A DNA stretch of 64,000 bases, taken from the IMG/VR virus record IMGVR_UViG_3300032401_001693, positions 1-64,000 of that record. The stretch is one strand, 5' to 3'. The translations under genes were made by a program, and so were the position numbers. This DNA is from a virus. This document shows, in pieces, positions 55,212-63,700 of the stretch. The notes under the pieces were generated by a model, which saw nothing but the letters and a program-made list of their open reading frames with translations, ran no database searches and was not told the origin of the DNA. How positions within the stretch are numbered: the first letter of the stretch is position 1; each line of letters opens with the position of its first letter.

Positions 55212-56630
55212 ATGATAGGGATAAAGGACTATGAGCACATGGACGGATTTGGGATGTCCACTTGGGAAGAAGTTGCTCAGTTGAACAAAGCCTTAGCGGC
55301 AGGCTATGATATTCCTGCAACATCAGGGGGTGTTAGTGGATCTGCTATTAGGGTTGAGTCTCTGGAAGCTTCTCTTAAAGTGATCACTTTCCAGATGCAA
55401 CACGTTAGGTTTTGGCAGAAGATCCCCAAACTTCCTGCTTTTAGTACTGTTGAAGAATACAACCAGTTGACTTCCTATGGTTCAGACGCTGGTGCATTTA
55501 CCCCTGAGGGCGAGCTTGGTGAATACGATGACGCTGTGTACGCCAGAAGGGTTTCATTAGTTAAGTACCTGCAGACCGTTCGGAAAGTTACCCATCCATT
55601 AACACTGGTTAGGGCAGCTCACGGCGATGTGGTAGGGAATGAAATCCGAAATGGAATTATGTGGCTGATTGGTAAAATCGAGAACTCAATGTTCTGGGGT
55701 AATAGCAAACTTCGTCCGTTAGCAGCTGAGGGTTATGAGTGGGACGGCCTCAATCAGTTGATTGATGCCTCGATGGTTGTTGACTGTAAGGGAGATCCTC
55801 TTACAGAGGACATTATCGAAACTGCTTCTAACACTATAGTTGAGAACTACGGATTTCCAACTGATATCTTCATCGGCACAAAGCCGTTGTCGGATCTAGC
55901 CAAAGTTATGTTTCCTAAAGAGAGGATTGTTGTTCCTATGACAGCAGGCCAGGTTGGAGTGCCTCTTAATACCTTCGCATCTCAGGCTGGTATTTTAGCA
56001 TTTAATCCTGATGTCTTTTTGAAGAAAAAGACTCCTCTTACCGTAGCTTCGTCAGCCAAGGCTCCTACAGCACCTGCTAGTTTAACAGCGGTTAAATCTA
56101 GTACTGGTACTTATACAGGGGACTGGACAAAGACTGGTAATGGTTGGGGAACGTATTACTATGGTGCGTCGTATGGTAACAGGTACGGCGAATCTGCTGT
56201 TTGTGTTAGTGGGTCTAACATCTATGATACTATCGTAGCTGATACGGATTATATGACCATTACAGTGGTCAACGCTTCCTATACTATAGCTCCAGAGTAT
56301 TGCAACATATACAGGACTGTAGCAGGAGGTGGATCAACTGGTACCAAGTATCTTATTTCATCTACGGCAGTGGATAGCACTACCTCTGGTGGTGGCGGTA
56401 CTACGACCCGTATTGACAAGAATGAGATTTGTGCAAATGTCCATTCAGTATTCATTGGTGAGTTGACTCCTCAGGTTATATGTTTCAAGCAGCTCGCTCC
56501 AATGATGAAAATGGATTTAGCAGTGATTGAACCTAGCGTGAGATGGTTGCAACTTTTGTATGGTACGATGCAACTTTTTGCTCCGAAAAAGTGGATAAAA
56601 ATTTCTAATATCGGGGAAGCAACCGTATAA
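55212..56630 (+). CDS. Major capsid protein
   Basis: 472 residues from ATG 55212; the AAGGAGG site is 11 bases upstream, while the GTG at 55200 overlaps it. The N terminus NKALAAGYDIPATSGGVSG and the E-loop-like region are typical of HK97-fold capsid proteins of large phages. A Gly/Thr-rich insertion at about residues 275-405 (APASLTAVKSSTGTYTG ... DSTTSGGG) looks like a fibronectin-like surface domain. It is followed by a strong terminator, fitting high expression. Confidence 0.88.
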   Translation: MIGIKDYEHMDGFGMSTWEEVAQLNKALAAGYDIPATSGGVSGSAIRVESLEASLKVITFQMQHVRFWQKIPKLPAFSTVEEYNQLTSYGSDAGAFTPEGELGEYDDAVYARRVSLVKYLQTVRKVTHPLTLVRAAHGDVVGNEIRNGIMWLIGKIENSMFWGNSKLRPLAAEGYEWDGLNQLIDASMVVDCKGDPLTEDIIETASNTIVENYGFPTDIFIGTKPLSDLAKVMFPKERIVVPMTAGQVGVPLNTFASQAGILAFNPDVFLKKKTPLTVASSAKAPTAPASLTAVKSSTGTYTGDWTKTGNGWGTYYYGASYGNRYGESAVCVSGSNIYDTIVADTDYMTITVVNASYTIAPEYCNIYRTVAGGGSTGTKYLISSTAVDSTTSGGGGTTTRIDKNEICANVHSVFIGELTPQVICFKQLAPMMKMDLAVIEPSVRWLQLLYGTMQLFAPKKWIKISNIGEATV

Positions 56631-56664
56631 GTAGTTGTAGCAATGGGTTAGGTTAAAATTGAGT

Positions 56665-56701
56665 ATGGGAGGAGTGTTAATTCCTCCTCCCATTATTTTT
56701 T
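56665..56701 (+). terminator. Intrinsic terminator after capsid gene
   Basis: A perfect 10-base-pair stem ATGGGAGGAG/CTCCTCCCAT (56665-56674 with 56684-56693), a 9-base loop and a T-rich tract ending at 56701. It is the best Rho-independent terminator in the window. Confidence 0.9.
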
Positions 56702-56704
56702 AAA

Positions 56705-56980
56705 ATGGAAAAAGCAAAAAAGTATATTGAACCAAATTATTATTTAATTTCTAACCATGAGGGTGTAGTAGTTTGTGGTTGTGGATGTGCGAACAATCCA
56801 AAGCCAGGTGCTAGATTTCTTCCAAAGCATACAGATGGACACCAACAGATACTAGAAATTAAACCAAACTGGAATGTAAATAATGAAATAAACCAAGCTA
56901 AATTCTCAGCGGCTAAAGAATACTGCAATACTAATAATTTAGAATTTGGAGTTTGGACAGAAAATCAACTATTTAGTTAG
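56705..56980 (+). CDS. Small protein with CGCG/PGARFLPKH motif
   Basis: 91 residues. VVVCGCGCANNPKPGARFLPKHTDGH resembles the CxCGxxxxPGxRFLPGHD motif of small phage and DNA-related proteins. The end EFGVWTENQL recalls small nucleases. The N terminus MEKAKKY includes EKA. The function is not established. Confidence 0.55.
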   Translation: MEKAKKYIEPNYYLISNHEGVVVCGCGCANNPKPGARFLPKHTDGHQQILEIKPNWNVNNEINQAKFSAAKEYCNTNNLEFGVWTENQLFS

Positions 56981-57013
56981 AATCTAGTAAATAAATTTTA
57001 GGAGGTAAGAGAA

Positions 57014-57532
57014 ATGGCGGCCATAAGTTGGACTTCGAACGAGATTCGAGATTATTTGGCAACTAGGGGAGTTGGTTCTGCGACTGGTGCTACATATATG
57101 CAAACTTATATCCAGAGGTTAACGGCTCTTTTTACTGATGTAAAAAAGGACTATACTCTGGTTAACATGTTGGACAGGATGGCTAAAATAGTTATCCAGT
57201 TGGCAAAAGAATGCTATGACAATAAATTAGTAGATGATGATGCTATAGCTGTTTGGATTTTAGCAAACCACCCTGAATGGTCTAGTATGGCTCCTACCTT
57301 AGGAGATATAATAGAGGTGGATATCAATACCAGATTGTTTGCAAGTGCTACAGTTCCTGTATATCCTACAACTACGGATCCAAATGGAGCTGTAGAAATT
57401 AATGAGAAGCAGGTTATGGCGGAGAAGGTGAGTTTGTATCTTACAGCGGTAGCTAGATATATGAGATATTTTGCTGCTGTCTGTGTAGATTCTAGTAACA
57501 ATGTGGTAGTGCCACCCCTTCCGGAGTGGTAG
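57014..57532 (+). CDS. Virion protein paralog 1
   Basis: 172 residues starting MAAISWTSNEIRDYLATRG, TTAGGAGG start. It is a paralog of the next gene (shared RDYLAT, MLDRM/MERM, VDDD, HPEW, GDIIE, MRYF). Its position after the capsid suggests a head-neck or decoration protein. The function is unknown. Confidence 0.65.
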   Translation: MAAISWTSNEIRDYLATRGVGSATGATYMQTYIQRLTALFTDVKKDYTLVNMLDRMAKIVIQLAKECYDNKLVDDDAIAVWILANHPEWSSMAPTLGDIIEVDINTRLFASATVPVYPTTTDPNGAVEINEKQVMAEKVSLYLTAVARYMRYFAAVCVDSSNNVVVPPLPEW

Positions 57533-57561
57533 TAGTTAACCCTAACTAAGGAGGAAAAGAA

Positions 57562-58128
57562 ATGTCAGCTATATCATGGAGTAACACAATTAGGGATTAT
57601 TTAGCCACCTATAAAGGGTGGCTGTCTGGGGGGTTGGCAACTTACGCCCAGACGTTTGTTAACAGGATGACTACCGTATTTGATACTGTAGCACAGGATG
57701 CAAGTTTGATCCAGATGATGGAACGGATGGATAGAATTATCTTACAAGCAGCTAAGGAAGCCTATGATGACGGTCTAGTAGATGATGATCTGATTGATGC
57801 TGCACTTTTGATTAAGCATCCAGAATGGGCAGGTTTAACTGCTATGTTGGGTGATATTATCGAAACTGATCTGAATCTTAGGATTGGTGGTAGTGCAACG
57901 GTTCCTACTTGGACTCAGGATGGCATGACGGCAGCTCAGTTGGCAACAGCTGGAATCAAAGTTAGAGATTGTATGCTGGCTACGGTTTCAGATTATCTTG
58001 AAAAAGTAACTCACTCTATGAGGTACTTTGTAGCGGCTAAGGCTGCAGAATCTGGAGTAAGTTCAGCTATTTCGGCAGCTCCAGAATATGGGAATCCTTA
58101 TATGAGTTGTGGGTGGCCTGGAGTTTAA
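57562..58128 (+). CDS. Virion protein paralog 2
   Basis: 188 residues, AAGGAGG start, diverged tandem duplicate of the preceding gene (SAISWSNTIRDYLAT, HPEWAGLTAMLGDIIETD). The pair probably works together in the virion. Confidence 0.65.
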   Translation: MSAISWSNTIRDYLATYKGWLSGGLATYAQTFVNRMTTVFDTVAQDASLIQMMERMDRIILQAAKEAYDDGLVDDDLIDAALLIKHPEWAGLTAMLGDIIETDLNLRIGGSATVPTWTQDGMTAAQLATAGIKVRDCMLATVSDYLEKVTHSMRYFVAAKAAESGVSSAISAAPEYGNPYMSCGWPGV

Positions 58129-58386
58129 GTGCCTTTACTAGAATTTGAATGTGAAAGAGATCAGGTTGTGATAGAGGAGATTAGGAGGATCGGAGAACTG
58201 GATCCTCCTAGTTGTCCTGTTTGTAAAGAACGGATGGAAAGGATCTTCTCCGCACCTACTGTGATTGACAAATCAAAAGTGTCTGAGAAACTTAGAAAAA
58301 GGTCTGAGGAGCAGGGTAAAAAGTTTTTCAATGGGTATCCTCAGCACCAGGAACTTGTAACTAAAACATTAAATTCTAAACCTTGA
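58129..58386 (+). CDS. FmdB-like zinc-ribbon protein
   Basis: 85 residues with a GTG start directly after the preceding stop. MPLLEFECERDQVV and CPVCKERMERIFSAP match FmdB-like regulators, but the first CxxC is reduced to one Cys, so metal binding may be weaker. Common in phage operons. Confidence 0.65.
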   Translation: MPLLEFECERDQVVIEEIRRIGELDPPSCPVCKERMERIFSAPTVIDKSKVSEKLRKRSEEQGKKFFNGYPQHQELVTKTLNSKP

Positions 58387-58399
58387 AAGGAGAGACAAA

Positions 58400-58669
58400 A
58401 TGGAAGAGCAACCAAAAGTAAAAATCAGGCTAAAGGCCATAATAGATAAGAAAGATTCTTTTGAATTAGGTTTTGCTATTTTCAAAAAGAAACTGACTTT
58501 TAGTAAAGATGGAATTACTGAAGTTCCTGTCTATATGGCAGATAAGATTCTAAAGGAGTTTCCTGGAGCTTATGAAATAGTTCAGGAAGTTAAACCAACA
58601 AAACAAGAGAGATCTTCTAAAGCTGAGTCTAAATTGGACGAAACCAAAGAGTTCGCGAAACAGATGTAA
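58400..58669 (+). CDS. Small head-region protein
   Basis: 89 residues, GAAAGGAGAG start. KDGITEVPVYMADKILKEFPGAYEIV is typical of small head-neck proteins where xxVPxxxAxxLLxxFPG recurs. The rest is charged. The assignment is tentative. Confidence 0.6.
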   Translation: MEEQPKVKIRLKAIIDKKDSFELGFAIFKKKLTFSKDGITEVPVYMADKILKEFPGAYEIVQEVKPTKQERSSKAESKLDETKEFAKQM

Positions 58670-58692
58670 AATCTCAAGAGTAGGAGGTTAGT

Positions 58693-59412
58693 ATGTGGAC
58701 TAATACGCAGTTAATGAAAGCTCAATGCCCACTGATTGAAGAGTTTCATATCACTAGTATTTGTGGAGGTAAGGAGAGGAAACAGTGGATTCTGGGTGGT
58801 AGATTAACTACCAATATTCAAGGATGGATTAAAACAACTATTTCAGCGTTGTCAGGAGGAGTGATTACTTCGTTTGATCACTACCAGGTTATGGCTCAAA
58901 GGTTAGATTCAATGGGAGAGCCTACATATAAGACTATAGTTGACTGGAAAACAGTTACAGGTTTTCAGGTCCGAGGCAATGCATCCCACGAGTATAGTGT
59001 TTTGGTTTTGGGAACTGAGGATGCTCCTCATCGAGCTACTAGAAAATGGGCTAAAGACTATTGCCCTTACTGCAAATCACAGGGATTTGATGCTATTATA
59101 GGCTCTACGGTTAAAGACCAGGTTTGCTTTTCGTTTAGACATACCCTAGGAGCAGGAACAGATGCGGTAAGTTTTGCTACGGATATAACACCATACAAGA
59201 TTTTGGGTTTGCCTGCTGGATCACTTAAGAGTCCTTTGATAAGGCAGATGGAAGATGATGACTATCAGGTTCTAATCACTAAGTCTACAGTAGCTGATGC
59301 AGCAGTGACCATTCCGGCTTATGCTAGTTCGCTAACCGAAGGCGGATTTAATTTGACTGGTGACAGTGGTCAGAGGTATGATATAATGATTTTAGGCAAG
59401 GTTAGGTACTAA
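58693..59412 (+). CDS. Virion-type protein, two-domain
   Basis: 239 residues, GGAGG start. The N-terminal domain is unassigned; the C-terminal 120 residues (RKWAKDYCPYCKSQGFDAIIG ... DSGQRYDIMILGKVRY) are repeated as a separate protein by the next gene. It is probably a virion component. Confidence 0.65.
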   Translation: MWTNTQLMKAQCPLIEEFHITSICGGKERKQWILGGRLTTNIQGWIKTTISALSGGVITSFDHYQVMAQRLDSMGEPTYKTIVDWKTVTGFQVRGNASHEYSVLVLGTEDAPHRATRKWAKDYCPYCKSQGFDAIIGSTVKDQVCFSFRHTLGAGTDAVSFATDITPYKILGLPAGSLKSPLIRQMEDDDYQVLITKSTVADAAVTIPAYASSLTEGGFNLTGDSGQRYDIMILGKVRY

Positions 59413-59446
59413 TGGAAAAAATTCTAAAATTTATGGAGGTGTAATT

Positions 59447-59785
59447 GTGAAAAAGCGTTGGGTCAAAGATTATTGCCCGTATGCCAAGGACCAGGGGTTT
59501 CTTTCTGTTATAGGTGACGTAGCTCCAGGTGAACAGGTTTTTGGATTTACCTATCTAACCGTTGGTGGGGATGATGTAATAACTTTTGCTACAGAGACTC
59601 ACAAAAGGGTTACTCAGATGAAGGATACCAACTATAGGGTTCAGCTTACTAAAGTTACTGCCGCATCTGGTGCTTCTGAGGGTTCTGAGGCTTATGTTAG
59701 AACACAGACAGCGGTGAGTTTTGTTCTTATAGGTGATACTGCTCAGCTGTATGATGTTATAGTTATTGGAAGAATAAACTACTAA
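59447..59785 (+). CDS. Virion-type protein, single-domain paralog
   Basis: 112 residues, GTG start with GGAGG. KRWVKDYCPYAKDQGFLSVIG ... TAQLYDVIVIGRINY copies the C-terminal half of the previous protein. A beta-rich fold is likely. It may have arisen by partial gene duplication. Confidence 0.65.
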   Translation: MKKRWVKDYCPYAKDQGFLSVIGDVAPGEQVFGFTYLTVGGDDVITFATETHKRVTQMKDTNYRVQLTKVTAASGASEGSEAYVRTQTAVSFVLIGDTAQLYDVIVIGRINY

Positions 59786-59796
59786 CGGAGGTGGAC

Positions 59797-60123
59797 TTGG
59801 CTAAAAAAATCAGTTTGGTTCACGATGCCAGTGGTTCACCAGTCCAGGGTGCTTTCCATCCTACTGTTGACACTCAACTTATTACTATTGGTGCCACAAC
59901 AGCTAAAAATGCCAATGCGCTTACAGGAGTTGAAATTGTAAGGTTGATCGCAACTGGAAATTGCCACGTAAAGTTTGGAAATATTACAGTGGAGGCGACA
60001 TCGAGTGATATGTATCTGGCTTCTGGGCGTGAAGAGTATTTCAATCTCCAAGGAGATACCTATATAGCAATTATTCGCGATGCTTCTGCCACAGGAAGTC
60101 TTTTCATCACTCCGGTCGATTAG
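59797..60123 (+). CDS. Beta-rich virion protein
   Basis: 108 residues from TTG 59797 with GGAGGT four bases upstream; the GTG at 59791 overlaps the site. Features: IVRLIATGNCHVKFG, YLASGREEYF and YIAIIRDASATGSLFITPVD. The next gene has the same beginning and end with a domain inserted. Confidence 0.65.
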   Translation: MAKKISLVHDASGSPVQGAFHPTVDTQLITIGATTAKNANALTGVEIVRLIATGNCHVKFGNITVEATSSDMYLASGREEYFNLQGDTYIAIIRDASATGSLFITPVD

Positions 60124-60129
60124 AAAATA

Positions 60130-60795
60130 GTGAGAAAAACAAAACAGGTTTACTCAGGGGGTGTACCAGTTCAAAGGGTTCTTCATCCAAGGAGTACCCT
60201 TGTTGTTCCTGTAGCTGTTGCTGCTACCGTACTAGTTGGCGGGGAGCTAGTTACTAATGGAATTTTTGCTGTATCTGCTACTGGTTGGACATTAGAAACT
60301 GGCTGGATTTACGATACTGATAAGGTGACTAAGAATGCTAACGGTTTAGGCACACTTAGTCAGGCTAGTATAATTTTGGGAGGCAAAAAGTATAGATTAG
60401 TATTTACTATGGCCAGTCGTACAGCTGGTAGTCTTGTTCCACAGTTGGGTGGAACAAACGGAACAAGTCGGCTTAGTGACACCACTTTTACAGAGTATAT
60501 CTCAGCAGGTGCAGATGGAGATCTAGTTTTTACCCCTTCCAACGATGGTAGGTTTTCAGTAAGTGCCGTTTCTGTTAAAGAAGTTTTGAATCTTACTACT
60601 TTGGGTGAGGTGATAAGAGTTATTTCAACTGCTGATTGCTATATTAGATTTGGTTTAACTGATTTGGTCTTAGCAACCTCAAACGATATGTTTTTGAAAG
60701 CTGGCATAGAATATTATTTCTCAGTAAGGGATAGATATCTTTCAGTTATTAGAGACAGCGGTGATGGTAATTTGTATATCACGTTGATGGATTAA
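60130..60795 (+). CDS. Beta-rich virion protein with inserted jelly-roll-like domain
   Basis: 221 residues, GTG start. The N and C termini (GVPVQRVLHPRSTL and VIRVISTADCYIRFG ... SVIRDSGDGNLYITLMD) match the preceding protein. About 110 residues between them (GELVTNGIFAVSATGWTLETG ... FSVSAVSVKEV) resemble a carbohydrate-binding module. It is perhaps a host-attachment or decoration protein. Confidence 0.65.
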   Translation: MRKTKQVYSGGVPVQRVLHPRSTLVVPVAVAATVLVGGELVTNGIFAVSATGWTLETGWIYDTDKVTKNANGLGTLSQASIILGGKKYRLVFTMASRTAGSLVPQLGGTNGTSRLSDTTFTEYISAGADGDLVFTPSNDGRFSVSAVSVKEVLNLTTLGEVIRVISTADCYIRFGLTDLVLATSNDMFLKAGIEYYFSVRDRYLSVIRDSGDGNLYITLMD

Positions 60796-60798
60796 TGA

Positions 60799-63700
60799 AT
60801 GGCTACTTTAGATAAAAAGCTAGGTCAACTACCAGAAGTTACTGTTCCTAAGTCAGATGACATTGTCTATATAGTTACTGATCCTGCCACTCGTCCTGCT
60901 GACAAAAAGATAAAAATATCTAATCTATCTTCGGTTTTGGGAACTAGTGGGTACTCAGGGTATAGTGGTATATCTGGAGCCTACGGTGACTCTGGATTTT
61001 CAGGATTTTCAGGGATAGATGGTCAGTATGCTGGGCAAGGTGTTTCCGGTTATTCTGGATATTCAAGTGCGGCGGAAGGTCCACAGGGGCCAATAGGCTT
61101 TTCTGGGTTTTCAGGCTATAGTGGTGAGATTGGCTTTTCTGGCTATTCAGCTTATTCTGGATATTCAAGCCAGCAACCAGGTCCACAAGGTCCAGTAGGA
61201 TTTACTGGGGAATCTGGTTATTCGGGATACTCTGGTCTAGGACTGTCAGGATACTCTGGTGCTTCTGGTTACTCTGGTGTTGGTACTTCTGGTTACTCTG
61301 GTGTTGGAATCTCAGGTTATTCTGGAAGGTCTGGGTATAGTGGTATCTCTGGGATGGGAGTATCTGGCTACTCTGGCTATTCTAGCGAGATGGAAGGACC
61401 TCAAGGTCCAATAGGATTCACGGGAGAGTCAGGGTACTCAGGAGATTTAGGAATCTCTGGTTATTCAGGATATTCAAGTCCAGGTTCTTCAGGATATTCT
61501 GGGTACAGTTCTGTGGTTCCTGGAACCTCAGGCTATTCAGCTTATAGTGGGTACTTAGGAAGTTCTGGATATAGTGGCAGTTCTGGATATTCTGGATACT
61601 CAGGACAAGGAGTTAGTGGATACTCAGGATACTCAAGTACAGTCGTAGGACCTCAAGGTCCAATCGGGTTTTCTGGTTACTCAGCTTATAGTGGCTATTC
61701 TAGTGTTTCAGGTTATAGTGGCTACTCAGGTTATTCTAGTTCTAGTGGATACTCTGGATACTCAAGTATTTCCGGATATTCTGGATACTCAAGCGTGAGC
61801 GGTTATTCAGGATATTCTAGTATTTCAGGTTACTCAGGTTACTCGGCCTATTCTGGGTATAGTGGGTATGATGCGGGTGCAGCATATAGTGGGTATAGTG
61901 GGCCTTCTGGGTATAGTGGCTATTCTGGGATAAGTGGCTATAGTGCCTATTCCGGGATAAGTGGCTATAGTGCCTATTCCGGGTATAGTGGCATTTCCGG
62001 TTATAGTGGTTACTCAAGCACTGTGGTGGGTCCTTCAGGTTATTCTGGTTACTCAGGTCCATCTGGTCTTGGCTATTCAGGTTGGTCTGGAATTTCTGGT
62101 TACTCGGCTTATTCTGGTGTAGGAACTTCCGGATATTCAGGTTATTCGGGTGTAGGGACTTCTGGTTACTCAGGTTACTCAAGTGCTGTAGTGGGTGTTT
62201 CAGGCTATTCAGGATATTCAAGTCCAGGTAGTTCTGGATACTCAGGCTACTCTGGTTTAGGAGGATCAGGTTATTCTGGGTATTCAAGTGCTGTGGTGGG
62301 TCCTTCAGGTTATTCTGGTTACTCAGGTCCCTCTGGTCTCGGCTATTCAGGTTGGTCTGGAAGGTCTGGTTACTCAGGCTACTCAAGTGGAATGCCCGGT
62401 GTATCTGGGTACAGTGGATATTCAGGTGCTCTTCCCGTCTATGGGACATCTGGTAATATACTACAAAGTAGTGGAAGTGGTTGGATTTCTACTAATCAAC
62501 TTTCTATTGCTTCTATTGATCTTAGTAATGCTACAAGTTCTATTCCTTGGCTAGTTGGGGTTACTGCTGGAGATGCGGCTTCTGGTCATGCCTACTATAA
62601 ATCAGATACTAAGCAACTGTTAATAGGAGATGGTGTAACTGCTAATCCAGTAAGTGGAGGTTCTTCAGGATATTCTGGATATTCAAGTCCAGGTAGTTCT
62701 GGTTACTCAGGTTATTCAAGTCCCGGAACATCTGGTTATTCTGGTTATTCTGGGTATTCAAGTGCTGTAATAGGACCTTCAGGCTATTCTGGATATTCAA
62801 GTCCTGGAAGTTCTGGATATTCGGCTTACTCAGGTTATTCAGCCCAGCCAGGAGGTTCATCTGGTTATTCTGGTTACAGTGGGTTGGGAGGTTCTGGTTA
62901 TTCTGGTTATAGTGCTGAGAGTCCAGGTCCTTCTGGTTATTCAGGTTATTCCGGTCAGAATGGCACAATCGGGATAAATGGAACTTCGGGTTATTCAGGT
63001 TATTCCGGTGGTGGAGCCAACTATGTGCATACCCAGAGCGGGGCTTCTACCTCTTGGACTGTTTCTCACAATCTAGGTAATTTGGAAGTTATTGTTCAGG
63101 TGTTTGATGGAAGTAATAACCAAGTTATTCCAAAATCAGTTGTTTGGGATACTGTTAATCAATGTACTATCACGTTCTCTTCAGCTGTCGCTGGGAAGGC
63201 AGTAGTATCCAGCGGTGGTGGAGTATCTGGATTTTCTGGAAAGTCTGGTTACTCAGGTTATTCTGGAATTTCCGGATATTCAGGGTATTCTGGGCAGGGG
63301 TGGTCAGGTTGGTCAGGTTATTCTGGGTATAGTGGTAAGTCTGGGTACAGTGGATATTCTGGATATAGTGGTGGGTCGGGATATAGTGGCTACTCAAGTG
63401 CTGTGATAGGTCCTTCAGGCTATTCTGGATATTCAAGTCCTGGAAGTTCTGGTTACTCTGGTTACTCAAGCCCTGGAAGTTCTGGATACTCAGGTTACTC
63501 AAGTCTAGGAAGTTCTGGCTATTCTGGTTACTCAAGTCCTGGAAGTTCTGGATACTCAGGTTATAGTGCTGAGAGTCCAGGTCCTTCTGGCTATTCTGGG
63601 TATTCTGGTTATTCAAGTGAGGGAACTTCTGGATTTTCTGGTGTAAGTGGATATTCAGGAGTAGGGACTTCTGGTTATTCAGGCTATAGTGGCTATTCGG

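Noticed and set aside
60795-60815. ATG at 60795 for the giant fibre
   Set aside because: That frame stops after six codons; ATG 60799 opens the long repeat frame.
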